This document shows, piece by piece, positions 16,999-26,358 of a DNA stretch of 52,118 nucleotides. The notes below the pieces were generated by a model that worked only from the letters and a program-made list of their open reading frames with translations, was not told where the DNA came from and made no database searches. Location: contig JAGZJZ010000046.1 in assembly GCA_018365455.1 (NCBI GenBank), forward strand, positions 1 to 52,118. The letters are read 5' to 3'. The stretch comes from Clostridiales bacterium (lineage in GTDB: Bacteria > Bacillota > Clostridia > Lachnospirales > Lachnospiraceae). The translations under genes and the position numbers were made by a program. Positions within the stretch are counted from its first letter, which is position 1. Every line of letters starts with the position of its first letter.

Positions 16999-18285
16999 TT
17001 ATTTACTTTCCAGTATTTTGTCAATACTTACCAGTTTTACACTGAGCACGAATATGTCAGTTGCCACTGCCAGTTCTTCCGGTGTTGGATAAGAAGGTGC
17101 AATACGGATATTGCTGTCCTGAGGGTCCTTACCGTATGGGAATGTGGCGCCTGCTCCGGTCATAACAAGACCTGCATCTTTTGCTTTTGCTACAATTGCC
17201 TTTGCGCATCCCGGAAGTGCATCAAAGGAGATAAAATATCCTCCTCTTGGACGAATCCATGTTCCGATTTCCAAACCGCCCAGTTCGGATTCCAGACCAT
17301 TAATGACAGCCTCAAACTTCGGACGCATAATGTCTGCATGTTTTTTCATGTGTTCCACCATACCGTGAATATCTTTGAAGAAACGCACATGTCTCAACTG
17401 ATTTAATTTGTCATGACCGATGGTCTGAATGGTCATCTGTCTTCTGATGGCTTCTAAGTTTGCAGGAGAAGCTGCAATGGCTGCCACACCAGAGCCTGGG
17501 AAGCTGACTTTGGAAGTGGAACAGAATTTATAAACCATATCCGGATTCCCTGCTTTTTTACATTCCATGAGGATTTCAATGAGGTTATCCTGCTTATCAT
17601 CGTATAAATGATGAATGCCATATGCGTTATCCCAGAAAATACGAAAATCCTTCGCTGCCGGCTGTAAACGTGCAAATCTTCTTACTGTTTCATCGGAATA
17701 GGTAATGCCCTGGGGATTCGAGTACTTTGGCACACACCAGATACCCTTGATCGCTTCGTCTTCGCTTACCAGCTTCTCTACCAGATCCATATCCGGTCCA
17801 TCCATTGTCATGGGAACGTTGATCATTTCAATTCCGAAGTATTCGGTGATTAAAAAATGTCTGTCATATCCCGGTACCGGACATAAGAATTTTACTTTAT
17901 CTAATTTACACCATGGAGTACTTCCCATAACCCCGTGAGTCATGGAACGGGCAATGGTATCAAACATAATATTCAGGCTGGAGTTACCGTGAATAATGAT
18001 CTGATTTGCGGGTACTTCTGTCATATCAGCCAGTAATTCCTGTGCTTCCGGGATTCCGTCTAATACGCCGTAGTTTCTGCAATCCACTCCTGCTCTGCAT
18101 TTTAAATCGGAACTGCTGTTTAAAACATCCATCATTCCCATAGCCAGATCTAACTGTGCTGCGGAAGGTTTTCCACGGGACATATCTAATTGTAAGCCTT
18201 TTTCTTTAATTTCCTCAAAGCGGGCTTCCAATTCTGCTTTTTCCTGTAACAGTTCCTCTTTACTCATTTCCATATACGTTGCCAT
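16999..18285 (-). CDS. Class I aminotransferase (MocR-type, aspartate aminotransferase-like)
   Basis: A 428-residue PLP enzyme of the aminotransferase family related to aspartate aminotransferases and MocR C-terminal domains, without the HTH region. Visible marks are MSRGKPSAAQLDL near the N terminus, PKYSNPQGITYSDE (Asn for the PLP ring region), FWDNAYGIHHL (Asp and Tyr for PLP) and CSTSKVSFPGSG (Schiff-base Lys). It probably transfers amino groups between aspartate or a similar donor and 2-oxoglutarate. Start ATG 18285 follows AGGAGG; the upstream extension is rejected. A small palindrome, TGTGCGT/ACGCACA, sits near 18330-18346 upstream. Confidence 0.88.
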   Translation of the reverse strand: MATYMEMSKEELLQEKAELEARFEEIKEKGLQLDMSRGKPSAAQLDLAMGMMDVLNSSSDLKCRAGVDCRNYGVLDGIPEAQELLADMTEVPANQIIIHGNSSLNIMFDTIARSMTHGVMGSTPWCKLDKVKFLCPVPGYDRHFLITEYFGIEMINVPMTMDGPDMDLVEKLVSEDEAIKGIWCVPKYSNPQGITYSDETVRRFARLQPAAKDFRIFWDNAYGIHHLYDDKQDNLIEILMECKKAGNPDMVYKFCSTSKVSFPGSGVAAIAASPANLEAIRRQMTIQTIGHDKLNQLRHVRFFKDIHGMVEHMKKHADIMRPKFEAVINGLESELGGLEIGTWIRPRGGYFISFDALPGCAKAIVAKAKDAGLVMTGAGATFPYGKDPQDSNIRIAPSYPTPEELAVATDIFVLSVKLVSIDKILESK

Positions 18286-18389
18286 AATAGTCCTCCTCAA
18301 TCGGCTTTGTCTTTTTCTGAAATACATTTGTGCGTCCTACGCACATATTCTATCGCTATCTGCTATTTTATTACTACCGTCAACATTCG

Positions 18390-18764
18390 TCAAGTCTTTT
18401 TTTTACTTTTATACCGGGCAATTTGGACGGCATCTTCGATTTCCAGATCCCTTTCTCCTGCCAGTGACTCCAAATGGTGTCTGAATTCGTGCAAAATAGT
18501 CTTACGGAGTTTCTCTTTCAACCTGTCTTTCGGCAATGTGCCATAAATTCGTGCAAAAGAGCCATAGTATATCACAACATACCTTCCCAGAAACGGATTC
18601 CTGCAATATTGGCCCATAATGCTCAATTCATTGCCCACACTTTCCGGATGGCGCTTCTCTTCTTCCTTTAAGATTACCCCTCCGCTCAATTCCTGGAAAA
18701 AGTCTTCCGGGAGCGTTGCCACTATTTCCGACATCATCTCTTCAAATTCGTCGATGCTTACCAT
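18390..18764 (-). CDS. Small zincin-like metallopeptidase family protein
   Basis: A 124-residue soluble protein with HEFRHHLE near residue 91, matching the HExxH zinc motif of the small minimal-zincin family seen in many bacteria. The segment GSFARIYG and the acidic residues before the motif also fit. Start ATG 18764 follows GGAGGG. It is 27 bases after the aldehyde dehydrogenase gene and upstream of the aminotransferase gene on the same strand. The biological substrate of this family is unknown to me. Confidence 0.8.
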   Translation of the reverse strand: MVSIDEFEEMMSEIVATLPEDFFQELSGGVILKEEEKRHPESVGNELSIMGQYCRNPFLGRYVVIYYGSFARIYGTLPKDRLKEKLRKTILHEFRHHLESLAGERDLEIEDAVQIARYKSKKKT

Positions 18765-18791
18765 GCAATCCCTCCTTTGCCCAACTGTTTC

Positions 18792-20165
18792 CTACCTTAA
18801 GATCATCTTCAGTATCCGGAAAAACAAGCCTTTATATGGAGGATAGCGAAACGGCATGTCAAGCCATACCGCTTTCTTCAGTACGCTTTTCCGATGAGAA
18901 AAAGTCTCAAAGCTGTCTTTTCCGTGGTATCCGCCCATTCCGCTGTCTCCCACACCGCCAAAAGGCATATGGGAACTTGCCAGATGCATAACCGTATCGT
19001 TGATGCAGCCCCCTCCAAAGGACGTATGCTTCAGGAAGTAATTTTCACGTTTTCTGCTTCCGGTAAAATAATAAGCCGCCAGCGGTTTCGGACGTCTGGA
19101 AACCAGCCCTATTGCTTCCGGAAGTGTTCGAAATGTCAGAACCGGCATCACAGGTCCAAAAATTTCCTCCTGCATAATAGGTGACTGCCATGTTATACCG
19201 TCCAGGATTGTCGGCGCTATCTGCAGCGTGTCCGGATTCCCGGTTCCCCCTGCTATTACGCTTTCTCCTTTTATCAGTCCCATAATCCGTCTGTAGTGTT
19301 TTTCGTTTACAATCCTGGTATAAGTATCCTCTCCATCTCCCTGTTTTCCATACAGCCGGTCAATATACTCTTTCATATATGCAAGAAGGGTTACCTTACA
19401 GTCCTCCTGTACCAGAAGGTAATCCGGCGCCACACAGGTCTGTCCGGCATTTAGATATTTTCCCCAGACAATCCTTTTCGCCGCAAGCTTTAAATCTGCT
19501 GTTTCGTCTACAATACAAGGGCTCTTGCCTCCCAGTTCCAGACTGACGGGTGTAAGGTACCTGGAAGCTGCCTCCATCACCATTTTTCCCACCTGGACAC
19601 TTCCGGTAAAGAAAATATAGTCAAACTTCTGCTTCAGAAGCGTCTGGTTCTCGGCTCTGCCGCCTTCTATTACAGCCACATATTTTTCCGGGAATATCTC
19701 ACCCAGCATTTTCTTCAGCAGCGCAGATACGTTTGGTGAATAATTGGATGGTTTTAAAACAACGCAGTTCCCGGCAGCGATGGCTCCGGCAAGGGGATCT
19801 AATGACAATAGTACCGGATAATTCCATGGAGACATCACAAGGGTTACTCCATAAGGTTCCCGGTAAATGCGGCTCACCGACGGAAAATTAGCAAGGGATG
19901 TCTTCACACGCTCCGGCTTCGCCCATGACGCCACATGGGACTGTAAGTATTTCACTTCATCCAGGACAAGTCCGATCTCCGTTCCATATGCCTCAAATTC
20001 CGGCTTGTTCAGATCCTCCTTTAATGCCTGATAAAATTCTTTCTCGTATTTTTTGATTATTTTCCGTAGTTTTCCAAGCTGCTCCATCCGAAATGAGACA
20101 TCCAGCGTGTGCCCTTCCCGAAAAAAAGATCTTTGTGCTTTTATGATGGATTCGATTGTATGCAT
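18792..20165 (-). CDS. Aldehyde dehydrogenase family protein
   Basis: A roughly 457-residue NAD(P)-dependent aldehyde dehydrogenase of the short class-3-like group. The catalytic Cys is in NAGQTCVAPDYLL, the general-base Glu in LELGGKSPCIVD, and the cofactor motif is FTGSVQVGKMV. The C terminus ends with a hydrophobic, basic tail (YPPYKGLFFRILKMI), as in class-3-like enzymes that may touch membranes. I choose ATG 20165, nine bases after AGGGGG; an ATG six bases upstream is too close. Its promoter faces that of the DUF3006-like/MATE unit with matching operator halves, suggesting joint control, perhaps by aldehyde or drug stress. Confidence 0.9.
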   Translation of the reverse strand: MHTIESIIKAQRSFFREGHTLDVSFRMEQLGKLRKIIKKYEKEFYQALKEDLNKPEFEAYGTEIGLVLDEVKYLQSHVASWAKPERVKTSLANFPSVSRIYREPYGVTLVMSPWNYPVLLSLDPLAGAIAAGNCVVLKPSNYSPNVSALLKKMLGEIFPEKYVAVIEGGRAENQTLLKQKFDYIFFTGSVQVGKMVMEAASRYLTPVSLELGGKSPCIVDETADLKLAAKRIVWGKYLNAGQTCVAPDYLLVQEDCKVTLLAYMKEYIDRLYGKQGDGEDTYTRIVNEKHYRRIMGLIKGESVIAGGTGNPDTLQIAPTILDGITWQSPIMQEEIFGPVMPVLTFRTLPEAIGLVSRRPKPLAAYYFTGSRKRENYFLKHTSFGGGCINDTVMHLASSHMPFGGVGDSGMGGYHGKDSFETFSHRKSVLKKAVWLDMPFRYPPYKGLFFRILKMILR

Positions 20166-20209
20166 TGACATTTTCCCCCTTTCAAACCCTACTCGCTTCA
20201 TTAAGTAGT

Positions 20210-20276
20210 ATTATAGCGAAGTTTTCTAACAAACGCAAATAAAACTATTGTTTATTATACCCAACTTCGCTATACT
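20210..20276. promoter_or_regulatory. Symmetric divergent promoters with paired 12-bp operators
   Basis: TATAGCGAAGTT (20212-20223) and AACTTCGCTATA (20263-20274) are perfect inverted copies, about 51 bp centre to centre. Each overlaps a -10 box: leftward TTGCGT-17-TATAAT (minus -35 at 20238-20233, -10 at 20215-20210) and rightward TTGTTT-17-TATACT (20248-20253, 20271-20276). A regulator binding both halves would control both operons. Confidence 0.65.
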
Positions 20277-20362
20277 ATAATATTGAGAGTCAATTTACGA
20301 CAAAAGACCGGAGACTGTCTGAATACAAGATTCATGCGCGCTCTGACGGGAGGTGATGATAC

Positions 20363-20536
20363 GTGGAAACATTTGAATATATAGTGGAAGCTATTGATGG
20401 AGATTATGCACATCTAAAGAGAACTGATCAGGAATGCAGCGAATTAAAGCTGGTTGCCCGGGCGCTTCTGCCGCCGGAAATCATGGAGGGTACACATCTC
20501 CGTCAGGAATTCTTTGAATACACAATAATAGATTAA
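20363..20536 (+). CDS. DUF3006-like small protein, 57 aa
   Basis: A short gene starting at GTG 20363, ten bases after a near-perfect GGGAGGTGAT Shine-Dalgarno. The product begins METFEYIVEAIDGDYAHL and ends EFFEYTIID. The pattern of a strand, DGDYA, and a Leu-Pro-Pro followed by a Glu-Gly segment fits DUF3006 proteins, which are small, beta-rich and of unknown role. It is 22 bases upstream of the MATE gene, in the same direction and behind the same promoter, so the two are co-transcribed. Confidence 0.7.
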   Translation: METFEYIVEAIDGDYAHLKRTDQECSELKLVARALLPPEIMEGTHLRQEFFEYTIID

Positions 20537-20558
20537 ATATGGACAAGAGGTAACGTTA

Positions 20559-21947
20559 ATGAATCACAATAATGAATTTCTTGGTACAAAAAAGGTCAGC
20601 CGCCTGATGCTTCAGCTGGCACTCCCTGCAATCACCGCCCAATTGGTGAACATGCTCTATAACATCGTGGACCGGATCTATATCGGACATATGCCGGATG
20701 TGGGCCCGATGGCTCTAACCGGCGTAGGACTGTGTTTCCCAGTTATTATTCTGATTACTGCTTTCAGCAGCCTGATCGGAATGGGCGGAGCACCCCAGGT
20801 CTCTATGAAGATGGGTGAAAATGACATAAAGGGCGCTGAAAAGACCCTTGGCAACTGCTTCGTGATGCTCATTGGACTGGCGGTTGTACTGACTGCATTT
20901 TTCTTAATCTTTGGTGAACCATTGCTTTTCCTGTTCGGAGCCAGCGAGAACACCATAACCTATTCTCTGGATTATATGAATATTTATGTCCTTGGAACCA
21001 TATTTGTTATGACTGCCCTTGGATTAAATTCTTTTATCACTGCACAGGGATTTGCAAAGGTCAGTATGCTGACAACCATAATCGGTGCCATTATCAACAT
21101 CGTGCTGGACCCTATTTTCATCTTTGGTTTTGGCATGGGTGTCAAAGGAGCTGCACTTGCCACCATTTTATCCCAATGCGTTTCCGCAATCTGGGTACTT
21201 TATTTCCTCACAGGCAAAAAAACGATCCTGCGTATTAAAAAATCGGATTTTAAAATTAATAAAAAGATTATCATACCGGTGCTGGCATTGGGTGCTTCTC
21301 CCTTTATTATGAGCAGTACGGAAAGCCTGTTAAACATTTGCTTTAATTCTTCCCTTCAGCGCTTTGGCGGCGATCTGGCTGTGGGCGCCATGACCATTTT
21401 GGGAAGTATCATGCAGTTTGTGCTGCTGCCTCTGCAGGGGCTGTCCCAGGGTGCCCAGCCAATCATCAGTTATAATTACGGGGCACGCAAGCTGGACCGG
21501 GTGAAACACGCTTTTAAACTTTTATTAATTGCTTCCATCCTCTATACCACGGTATTCTGGCTTGTAATCATGTTCTTCCCGCACCTGATGCCGTCATTGT
21601 TCGCCAGCAGCCAGGAACTCCTTGATATCTCAGCATGGGCAGCAAGGGTATATGCAGGCGGTGTATTCATGATGGGCGTGCAGCTTGCCTGCCAGCAGAC
21701 CTTTATCGCACTGGGACAGGCTAAAATCTCCCTGTTTTTAGCCCTGCTTCGTAAGATTATTCTGCTGATACCATTTATTTACATACTGCCGCTCTTTATC
21801 TCTGACAAAGTATTTGCGGTATTTCTGGCAGAGCCCATTGCCGATATTCTGGCTGCACTTACGACCCTTACGCTGTTTATCCTTAAATTCAAAAAGATTC
21901 TCAGGGATCACGAAAAACAAAATCAGGATTCCCGGGCGGCAGTCTGA
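20559..21947 (+). CDS. MATE family efflux transporter
   Basis: A 462-residue membrane protein with about twelve helices in two halves. The N-terminal motif LPAITAQLVNMLYNIVDRIYIGH and the glutamine-rich GLSQGAQPIISYNYGA in the second half are typical of MATE pumps of the Bacillota group (positions about 18-40 and 284-300). Such pumps expel cationic drugs or metabolites with sodium or proton exchange. It is the second gene after the DUF3006-like one and divergent from the aldehyde dehydrogenase. A strong terminator follows. Substrate unknown. Confidence 0.9.
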   Translation: MNHNNEFLGTKKVSRLMLQLALPAITAQLVNMLYNIVDRIYIGHMPDVGPMALTGVGLCFPVIILITAFSSLIGMGGAPQVSMKMGENDIKGAEKTLGNCFVMLIGLAVVLTAFFLIFGEPLLFLFGASENTITYSLDYMNIYVLGTIFVMTALGLNSFITAQGFAKVSMLTTIIGAIINIVLDPIFIFGFGMGVKGAALATILSQCVSAIWVLYFLTGKKTILRIKKSDFKINKKIIIPVLALGASPFIMSSTESLLNICFNSSLQRFGGDLAVGAMTILGSIMQFVLLPLQGLSQGAQPIISYNYGARKLDRVKHAFKLLLIASILYTTVFWLVIMFFPHLMPSLFASSQELLDISAWAARVYAGGVFMMGVQLACQQTFIALGQAKISLFLALLRKIILLIPFIYILPLFISDKVFAVFLAEPIADILAALTTLTLFILKFKKILRDHEKQNQDSRAAV

Positions 21948-21960
21948 CCCGGTGCTGCGT

Positions 21961-22007
21961 AAAAAAGGAGGGGCAGCAGGATCAAACATCCTGCTGCCCC
22001 CTTTTTC
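21961..22007. terminator. Strong bidirectional terminator
   Basis: A perfect 13-bp stem (21970-21982 and 21988-22000) with loop CAAAC has A6 before and T5 after, so it serves both the MATE gene (plus) and the serine acetyltransferase gene (minus). Confidence 0.9.
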
Positions 22008-22039
22008 TAAGAATAACTACTCTTAAAGCATACTCTTTA

Positions 22040-22999
22040 TTAATCCTGCTCTATCCGGTTAAAGAAGCCTTCCTGGCCAATCTCAGCAGTCCGTACCGAA
22101 GAACGGTCTTTGAACTGCAGTTCCGGATTCTTGATACTTACCCTTGTATGCGCCGGTACCGAAGACGTTAAGAAGGCATTACTGCCGATTACCGCACCGG
22201 TTCCGATTACCGTCTCCCCGCCTAATATAGATGCTCCGGAATATACCGTAACATTATCTTCCAGGGTAGGATGACGCTTTTTATTTCTCAGACTCTGACC
22301 GCCTCTGGTAGACAGTGCCCCCAGGGTTACGCCCTGGTAGATCTTCACATTATCACCGATAATTGTTGTCTCACCAATTACGACACCTGTTCCATGGTCA
22401 ATGAAGAAATTTCTGCCGATGGTAGCCCCCGGATGAATATCTATTCCGGTGAGGTTGTGGGCATATTCTGTCATCATGCGGGGGATAAGCGGTACCCCCA
22501 GCACATGGAGTTCATGTGCGATCCGGTTAATGGTAACCGCATAAACACCGGGATAAGAAAAGATGATTTCATCCGTATTATAAGCTGCCGGGTCACCATC
22601 ATAAGCTGCCTGGACATCCGTAGCAAGGATATCCCGCAGTTCGGGAAGCTTCTTTAAAAACTTCTGCACGATCTCTTCCGCCCTTGCTTGCGCCACATCT
22701 TCTGTCAATTCACCGGTGATCTGCTCATGCTGCAACGCCTTGGCAACCTGCTTTTTCAGTTTGTACTGAATATTTTCCAGCAGTTCACCCACATGATATT
22801 CAATGGAACTTCCTTTTAAATTCTTCAATTCAAAATATCCAGGGAATAAAACAAAGCGGATCATTTCCAGAATTTCAATCGTCATATTTCTATTCAAACG
22901 GTTCGTGCAATCAATATTACAGATAACCGGATGCTTTTGATAACTGACCAATAACGAATCCACTAGATTTTTCATTTCCTCCGGTGTTGCTTTATACAT
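22040..22999 (-). CDS. cysE: Serine O-acetyltransferase
   Basis: A 319-residue enzyme making O-acetylserine for cysteine synthesis. The C-terminal half is a left-handed beta-helix with hexapeptide repeats (about 190-290), including HPGATIGRNFFIDHGTG with catalytic His and KRHPTLEDNV. The long helical N-terminal part (about 1-180) is that of the EpsC-type serine acetyltransferases common in Clostridia rather than the shorter E. coli CysE. The ATG follows AAGGAGG. No cysteine T-box is visible in the short upstream gap. Confidence 0.9.
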   Translation of the reverse strand: MYKATPEEMKNLVDSLLVSYQKHPVICNIDCTNRLNRNMTIEILEMIRFVLFPGYFELKNLKGSSIEYHVGELLENIQYKLKKQVAKALQHEQITGELTEDVAQARAEEIVQKFLKKLPELRDILATDVQAAYDGDPAAYNTDEIIFSYPGVYAVTINRIAHELHVLGVPLIPRMMTEYAHNLTGIDIHPGATIGRNFFIDHGTGVVIGETTIIGDNVKIYQGVTLGALSTRGGQSLRNKKRHPTLEDNVTVYSGASILGGETVIGTGAVIGSNAFLTSSVPAHTRVSIKNPELQFKDRSSVRTAEIGQEGFFNRIEQD

Positions 23000-23052
23000 A
23001 GTGTTCCTCCTTAAAGCTGCCTGCTTATTTTTGCTTTCGTAATATAATATAG

Positions 23053-23082
23053 ATTATATATCATAAAGTCACTGATTTACAA
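23053..23082 (-). promoter_or_regulatory. Promoter for cysE
   Basis: Minus-strand TTGTAA (23082-23077) and TATAAT (23058-23053) are 18 bases apart, about 55 bases before the start codon. Confidence 0.5.
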
Positions 23083-23112
23083 GTAAAAGTATGATTTTGG
23101 TCAGAAATACAG

Positions 23113-25581
23113 CTATTCGGAAAAGCGGATTCTTTCAATCATGCTTTGTTTTCGGAAGTTCTTCATGATCAGATAAGTCAGCAGCAGTTGAATGATTAGT
23201 ACTACCGCAATAAGCGCTATGGTCTGGTTCAGCGGATAGTGGTAACTGAGAATACCAAACATTCTATCCTTTTTTGCATACAGGAATGTGAGATATCCCA
23301 ATACGCTGCCACCTCCCAGGGAAAGGACCAGCGTTCCCGCCGTATAGAAAATTCCTTCCATCTGAAGCATACGTACCATCTGTTTTTCCGAAAGTCCGAT
23401 TGCCTGCATCACGCCCAGTTCCCTTCGCCTCACATAGATACTGTTGATCATGGTATTTACCAGATTCATAATGCCCACGCCGCCTAAGACGACCATAAAG
23501 ACATAGCATAGCTGGGAAAGGAGGGCAGTCGTCTTTTTGTTCATTGCCACTTCCTCTTCATAGCTTTCCAGTTTGAGAAACTCCTGTTCATCTGTAATCT
23601 TACGAAGCTGCTGCTCTACATTTTTTACTTCTTTTTTATCAACAGATATAGACCAGTGGTATTCCATATTGGAGCCGCCCAGTTCATCCACCAGGGATTT
23701 CGGGAGCAGAAAGTTACAGAACTGATTTAAACTATAGGGCATATCTGCAATGGCTGCTACTTGAAAGGACTTCTCCATACTCTTCTCTCCACTTTTCACA
23801 ATCATGCGGATCGTATCTCCCAGTTTCCAGTCCGGCGCCCAGTGCTGCATATTTTCATCCATAATAATTTTATCGCCCTGAAGCAATTCTTCATAAGTAC
23901 AGTTTCCTTCTATAATACTCTTTTCCATTTCCTCTGCATATTCTTCCGGTATTCCGATAATCTCAGAAGTCCAAAGCTCCTCCCCGTCTTTCAGATCCTT
24001 TAGCTGGGTGGTTAATTCACTGGATTTTGTAATCTTTTTTACGCCTGGGATGCCTGCGATCTCCTGCTCCATTTCCTCATTTAACGGATTATTTTGACTG
24101 ATCGCCGTCCATTCCCGTTCCGGATGCATTTTGTCGCCTCTGGAGCTGTCTATGGATACCTCAAATTCGTCATACATGGCAGATCTGGCGATTTCAACCG
24201 GATCTGCACAGGATAATATGGTAGAGAGCACCATATATAGAATCCCGGTCAGACTCAGCGTTATAATAGTCATAACCGTCCTTTTTTTGTTCCGGGTTAA
24301 ATTCGCTTCCGTCAGATGCACAAGCCTCATCTCTGAATGACCTTTTCTGCCCTTCTTCCGGGTCTTTATGATGCCATCATACCGCATAGCCTCTACCGGT
24401 GATATCTTGGCGGCAATCTGCATGGGGCGAATCATGGATACTGCAACCGTAAGCAGCGTAACCCCCGCTGCCATAATATAAATCCATGGCTTTAACAGGG
24501 ATACTTCTTTCTGGGCAATCAGCTGTCTGGTTGCCACACCCATAGTATCATCCGGTGCATAAACGGTCATCAGATAGGTGAAGCCTGCATAGGATAATAT
24601 ACTGCCGATCACCAGTCCGATGGGGATTGCCACACCCGCCACCAGCATTCCTTCCCGGAATACAATCTGGCGAATCTGGCGTTTGGTAGCGCCCAGCGCT
24701 TTTATCTTGCCAAATTCCTGTACTTTATAAATCATGGAAATATAATAGATACTGTATATGGTCATAATTCCCGCTACAACCACCACAAGAAGAATTGCTG
24801 CAACTCCTGTGTAAAAGGCGGGATCCACATAATTTGCCGACAGATACTCCGTGTTGTCTGCTACATCTGCCTCCACAATCCCCATGTCTGCCGCCAGATC
24901 ACCAGAGACATTCTCAATTAGTTCCTTGGTCATAGAATCTGCACCTGCAACCCGGTAGAGAATCCGGTATCTCCGCTCGCCCTCAGGCTGCTCCTGCTCC
25001 ATAAAATCTCTGGAGACCAGCGCAGAAAATACCTTTAAATCCCTCTGCTCTTTGGAGGTAGGCAGCATCCCTGTAATCAGGAACTTTTCTTTCTTCTCAT
25101 AGCCGATCCCATCCGGTTCTATGGGCTGATACGGCAGTTCAATGGTATCCCCTACTCCAGCTTTTATGCCCATCGCCTCTAACAGACCGGAAGAAACCAC
25201 AATTTCATTTCCGCTTTTGGGGAAGCTCCCTTCCTCTAATTCCATTTTGCCAAGCCTCAATGCCTCATCGTCCATATAGCACATCATTCCGGAGCCCTCA
25301 GGTATGGAAATCTGTGCCGGGTCCTGCCGAATCCCCATGGTTTCTATTTCAGCCCGGTGGGAAAGCTTCTCCGCTGTCTGGGCATCCACGTTTCGATACA
25401 TTCCGTGAAAGGTTGGATAAATTTTATTGATGGCAGCCATTTGCACGTCCATGGTTCCAAATCCCACCGTTGGAATCACAAATATCAGTATGGTGGTCAG
25501 AGCGATTGCGATACCGGATAAAATATTTTTTCCCTTATTCTGCTTCAGGTTGGAAAGGGTAGCTTTATTTACTGTGTTCAT
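23113..25581 (-). CDS. ABC transporter permease, FtsX-type
   Basis: An 822-residue permease with two FtsX domains. Helices lie near residues 18-40, 275-400 (three helices), 435-455 and 690-815 (three helices), with two large extracytoplasmic domains (about 45-260 and 465-680). The motif KALGATKRQIRQIVFREG is the typical cytoplasmic FtsX segment, and VMQAIGLSEKQMVRMLQMEG its second copy. The start ATG overlaps the stop of the ATPase gene (ATGA). With that ATPase and the two-component pair upstream it forms a peptide-sensing or peptide-resistance type module. Confidence 0.88.
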   Translation of the reverse strand: MNTVNKATLSNLKQNKGKNILSGIAIALTTILIFVIPTVGFGTMDVQMAAINKIYPTFHGMYRNVDAQTAEKLSHRAEIETMGIRQDPAQISIPEGSGMMCYMDDEALRLGKMELEEGSFPKSGNEIVVSSGLLEAMGIKAGVGDTIELPYQPIEPDGIGYEKKEKFLITGMLPTSKEQRDLKVFSALVSRDFMEQEQPEGERRYRILYRVAGADSMTKELIENVSGDLAADMGIVEADVADNTEYLSANYVDPAFYTGVAAILLVVVVAGIMTIYSIYYISMIYKVQEFGKIKALGATKRQIRQIVFREGMLVAGVAIPIGLVIGSILSYAGFTYLMTVYAPDDTMGVATRQLIAQKEVSLLKPWIYIMAAGVTLLTVAVSMIRPMQIAAKISPVEAMRYDGIIKTRKKGRKGHSEMRLVHLTEANLTRNKKRTVMTIITLSLTGILYMVLSTILSCADPVEIARSAMYDEFEVSIDSSRGDKMHPEREWTAISQNNPLNEEMEQEIAGIPGVKKITKSSELTTQLKDLKDGEELWTSEIIGIPEEYAEEMEKSIIEGNCTYEELLQGDKIIMDENMQHWAPDWKLGDTIRMIVKSGEKSMEKSFQVAAIADMPYSLNQFCNFLLPKSLVDELGGSNMEYHWSISVDKKEVKNVEQQLRKITDEQEFLKLESYEEEVAMNKKTTALLSQLCYVFMVVLGGVGIMNLVNTMINSIYVRRRELGVMQAIGLSEKQMVRMLQMEGIFYTAGTLVLSLGGGSVLGYLTFLYAKKDRMFGILSYHYPLNQTIALIAVVLIIQLLLTYLIMKNFRKQSMIERIRFSE

Positions 25582-26252
25582 TGGCTCACCACCTTACCGT
25601 CCTCGATGACCAGGATCCGGTCTGCCATCTGGGCAATGGTTTCATCATGGGTAATCATCACCAATGTCTGTCCGTATTCATTTACGCATGCCTTCAGCAG
25701 GGAGATCACCTCCAGCTCCGTTTTGGAATCCAGATTTCCGGTTGGCTCATCTGCCAGAATAATCGCCGGTTTTGCCGCAAGCGCCCGGGCAATCGCCACT
25801 CTCTGCTGCTGTCCACCGGAAAGTGTGTTGGGCAGGGACTTCAGTTTATCTGCAATTCCAATCCGCTCCGCCAGATCCATGACGAAGTTTTTATCCACTC
25901 TTTTCTTGTCGAGACCCATTGGCAGAACAATATTTTCCCATACATTCAGGGAAGGAATCAGGTTATAGTTCTGGAAGATAAATCCGATTTTCCGCCTTCT
26001 GAAAACAGCCAGCTGCTCATCCTTCAAATCAAAAACGCTTTTTCCTTCAATGAGGATAATCCCGCTGTCGGGACGGTCCAGAGCGCCCAGCATGTGAAGC
26101 AGGGTACTCTTACCGGAACCGGAACGCCCCACAATCGCGGTAAATTCCCCTCTTTGGATACTCATAGAAGTATGGTCAATCGCCTTCACCAAATTATCCC
26201 CGCTGCCATAATATTTACACAGATCTCTTATTTCCAGTAACATCGTGCTCAT
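25578..26252 (-). CDS. ABC transporter ATP-binding protein (LolD/MacB type)
   Basis: A 224-residue ATPase with Walker A GRSGSGKSTLLH (about 42-53), Q-loop FIFQNYNLIPSL, signature LSGGQQQRVAIARAL and Walker B AIILADEPTGNLD, then the His switch MITHDE. It energises the overlapping FtsX-type permease. The start follows AAGGAGAG at seven bases. A 106-base gap separates it from the kinase gene and contains CTTACA/TGTAAG inverted arms that could be a response-regulator site. Confidence 0.93.
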   Translation of the reverse strand: MSTMLLEIRDLCKYYGSGDNLVKAIDHTSMSIQRGEFTAIVGRSGSGKSTLLHMLGALDRPDSGIILIEGKSVFDLKDEQLAVFRRRKIGFIFQNYNLIPSLNVWENIVLPMGLDKKRVDKNFVMDLAERIGIADKLKSLPNTLSGGQQQRVAIARALAAKPAIILADEPTGNLDSKTELEVISLLKACVNEYGQTLVMITHDETIAQMADRILVIEDGKVVSQ

Positions 26253-26358
26253 AAGAACTCTCCTTTTCTTCTCTGTTATTCTGCCTTTATCTTACGCTCC
26301 TATTCTTACAACAGCATTGCGGATAAGATAACAGATTTGTAAGAAAACTCCTGCCCGT

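Noticed and set aside
22040..23112. Cysteine T-box before cysE
   Set aside because: The gap is only about 110 bases and no T-box sequence or terminator pair is visible.
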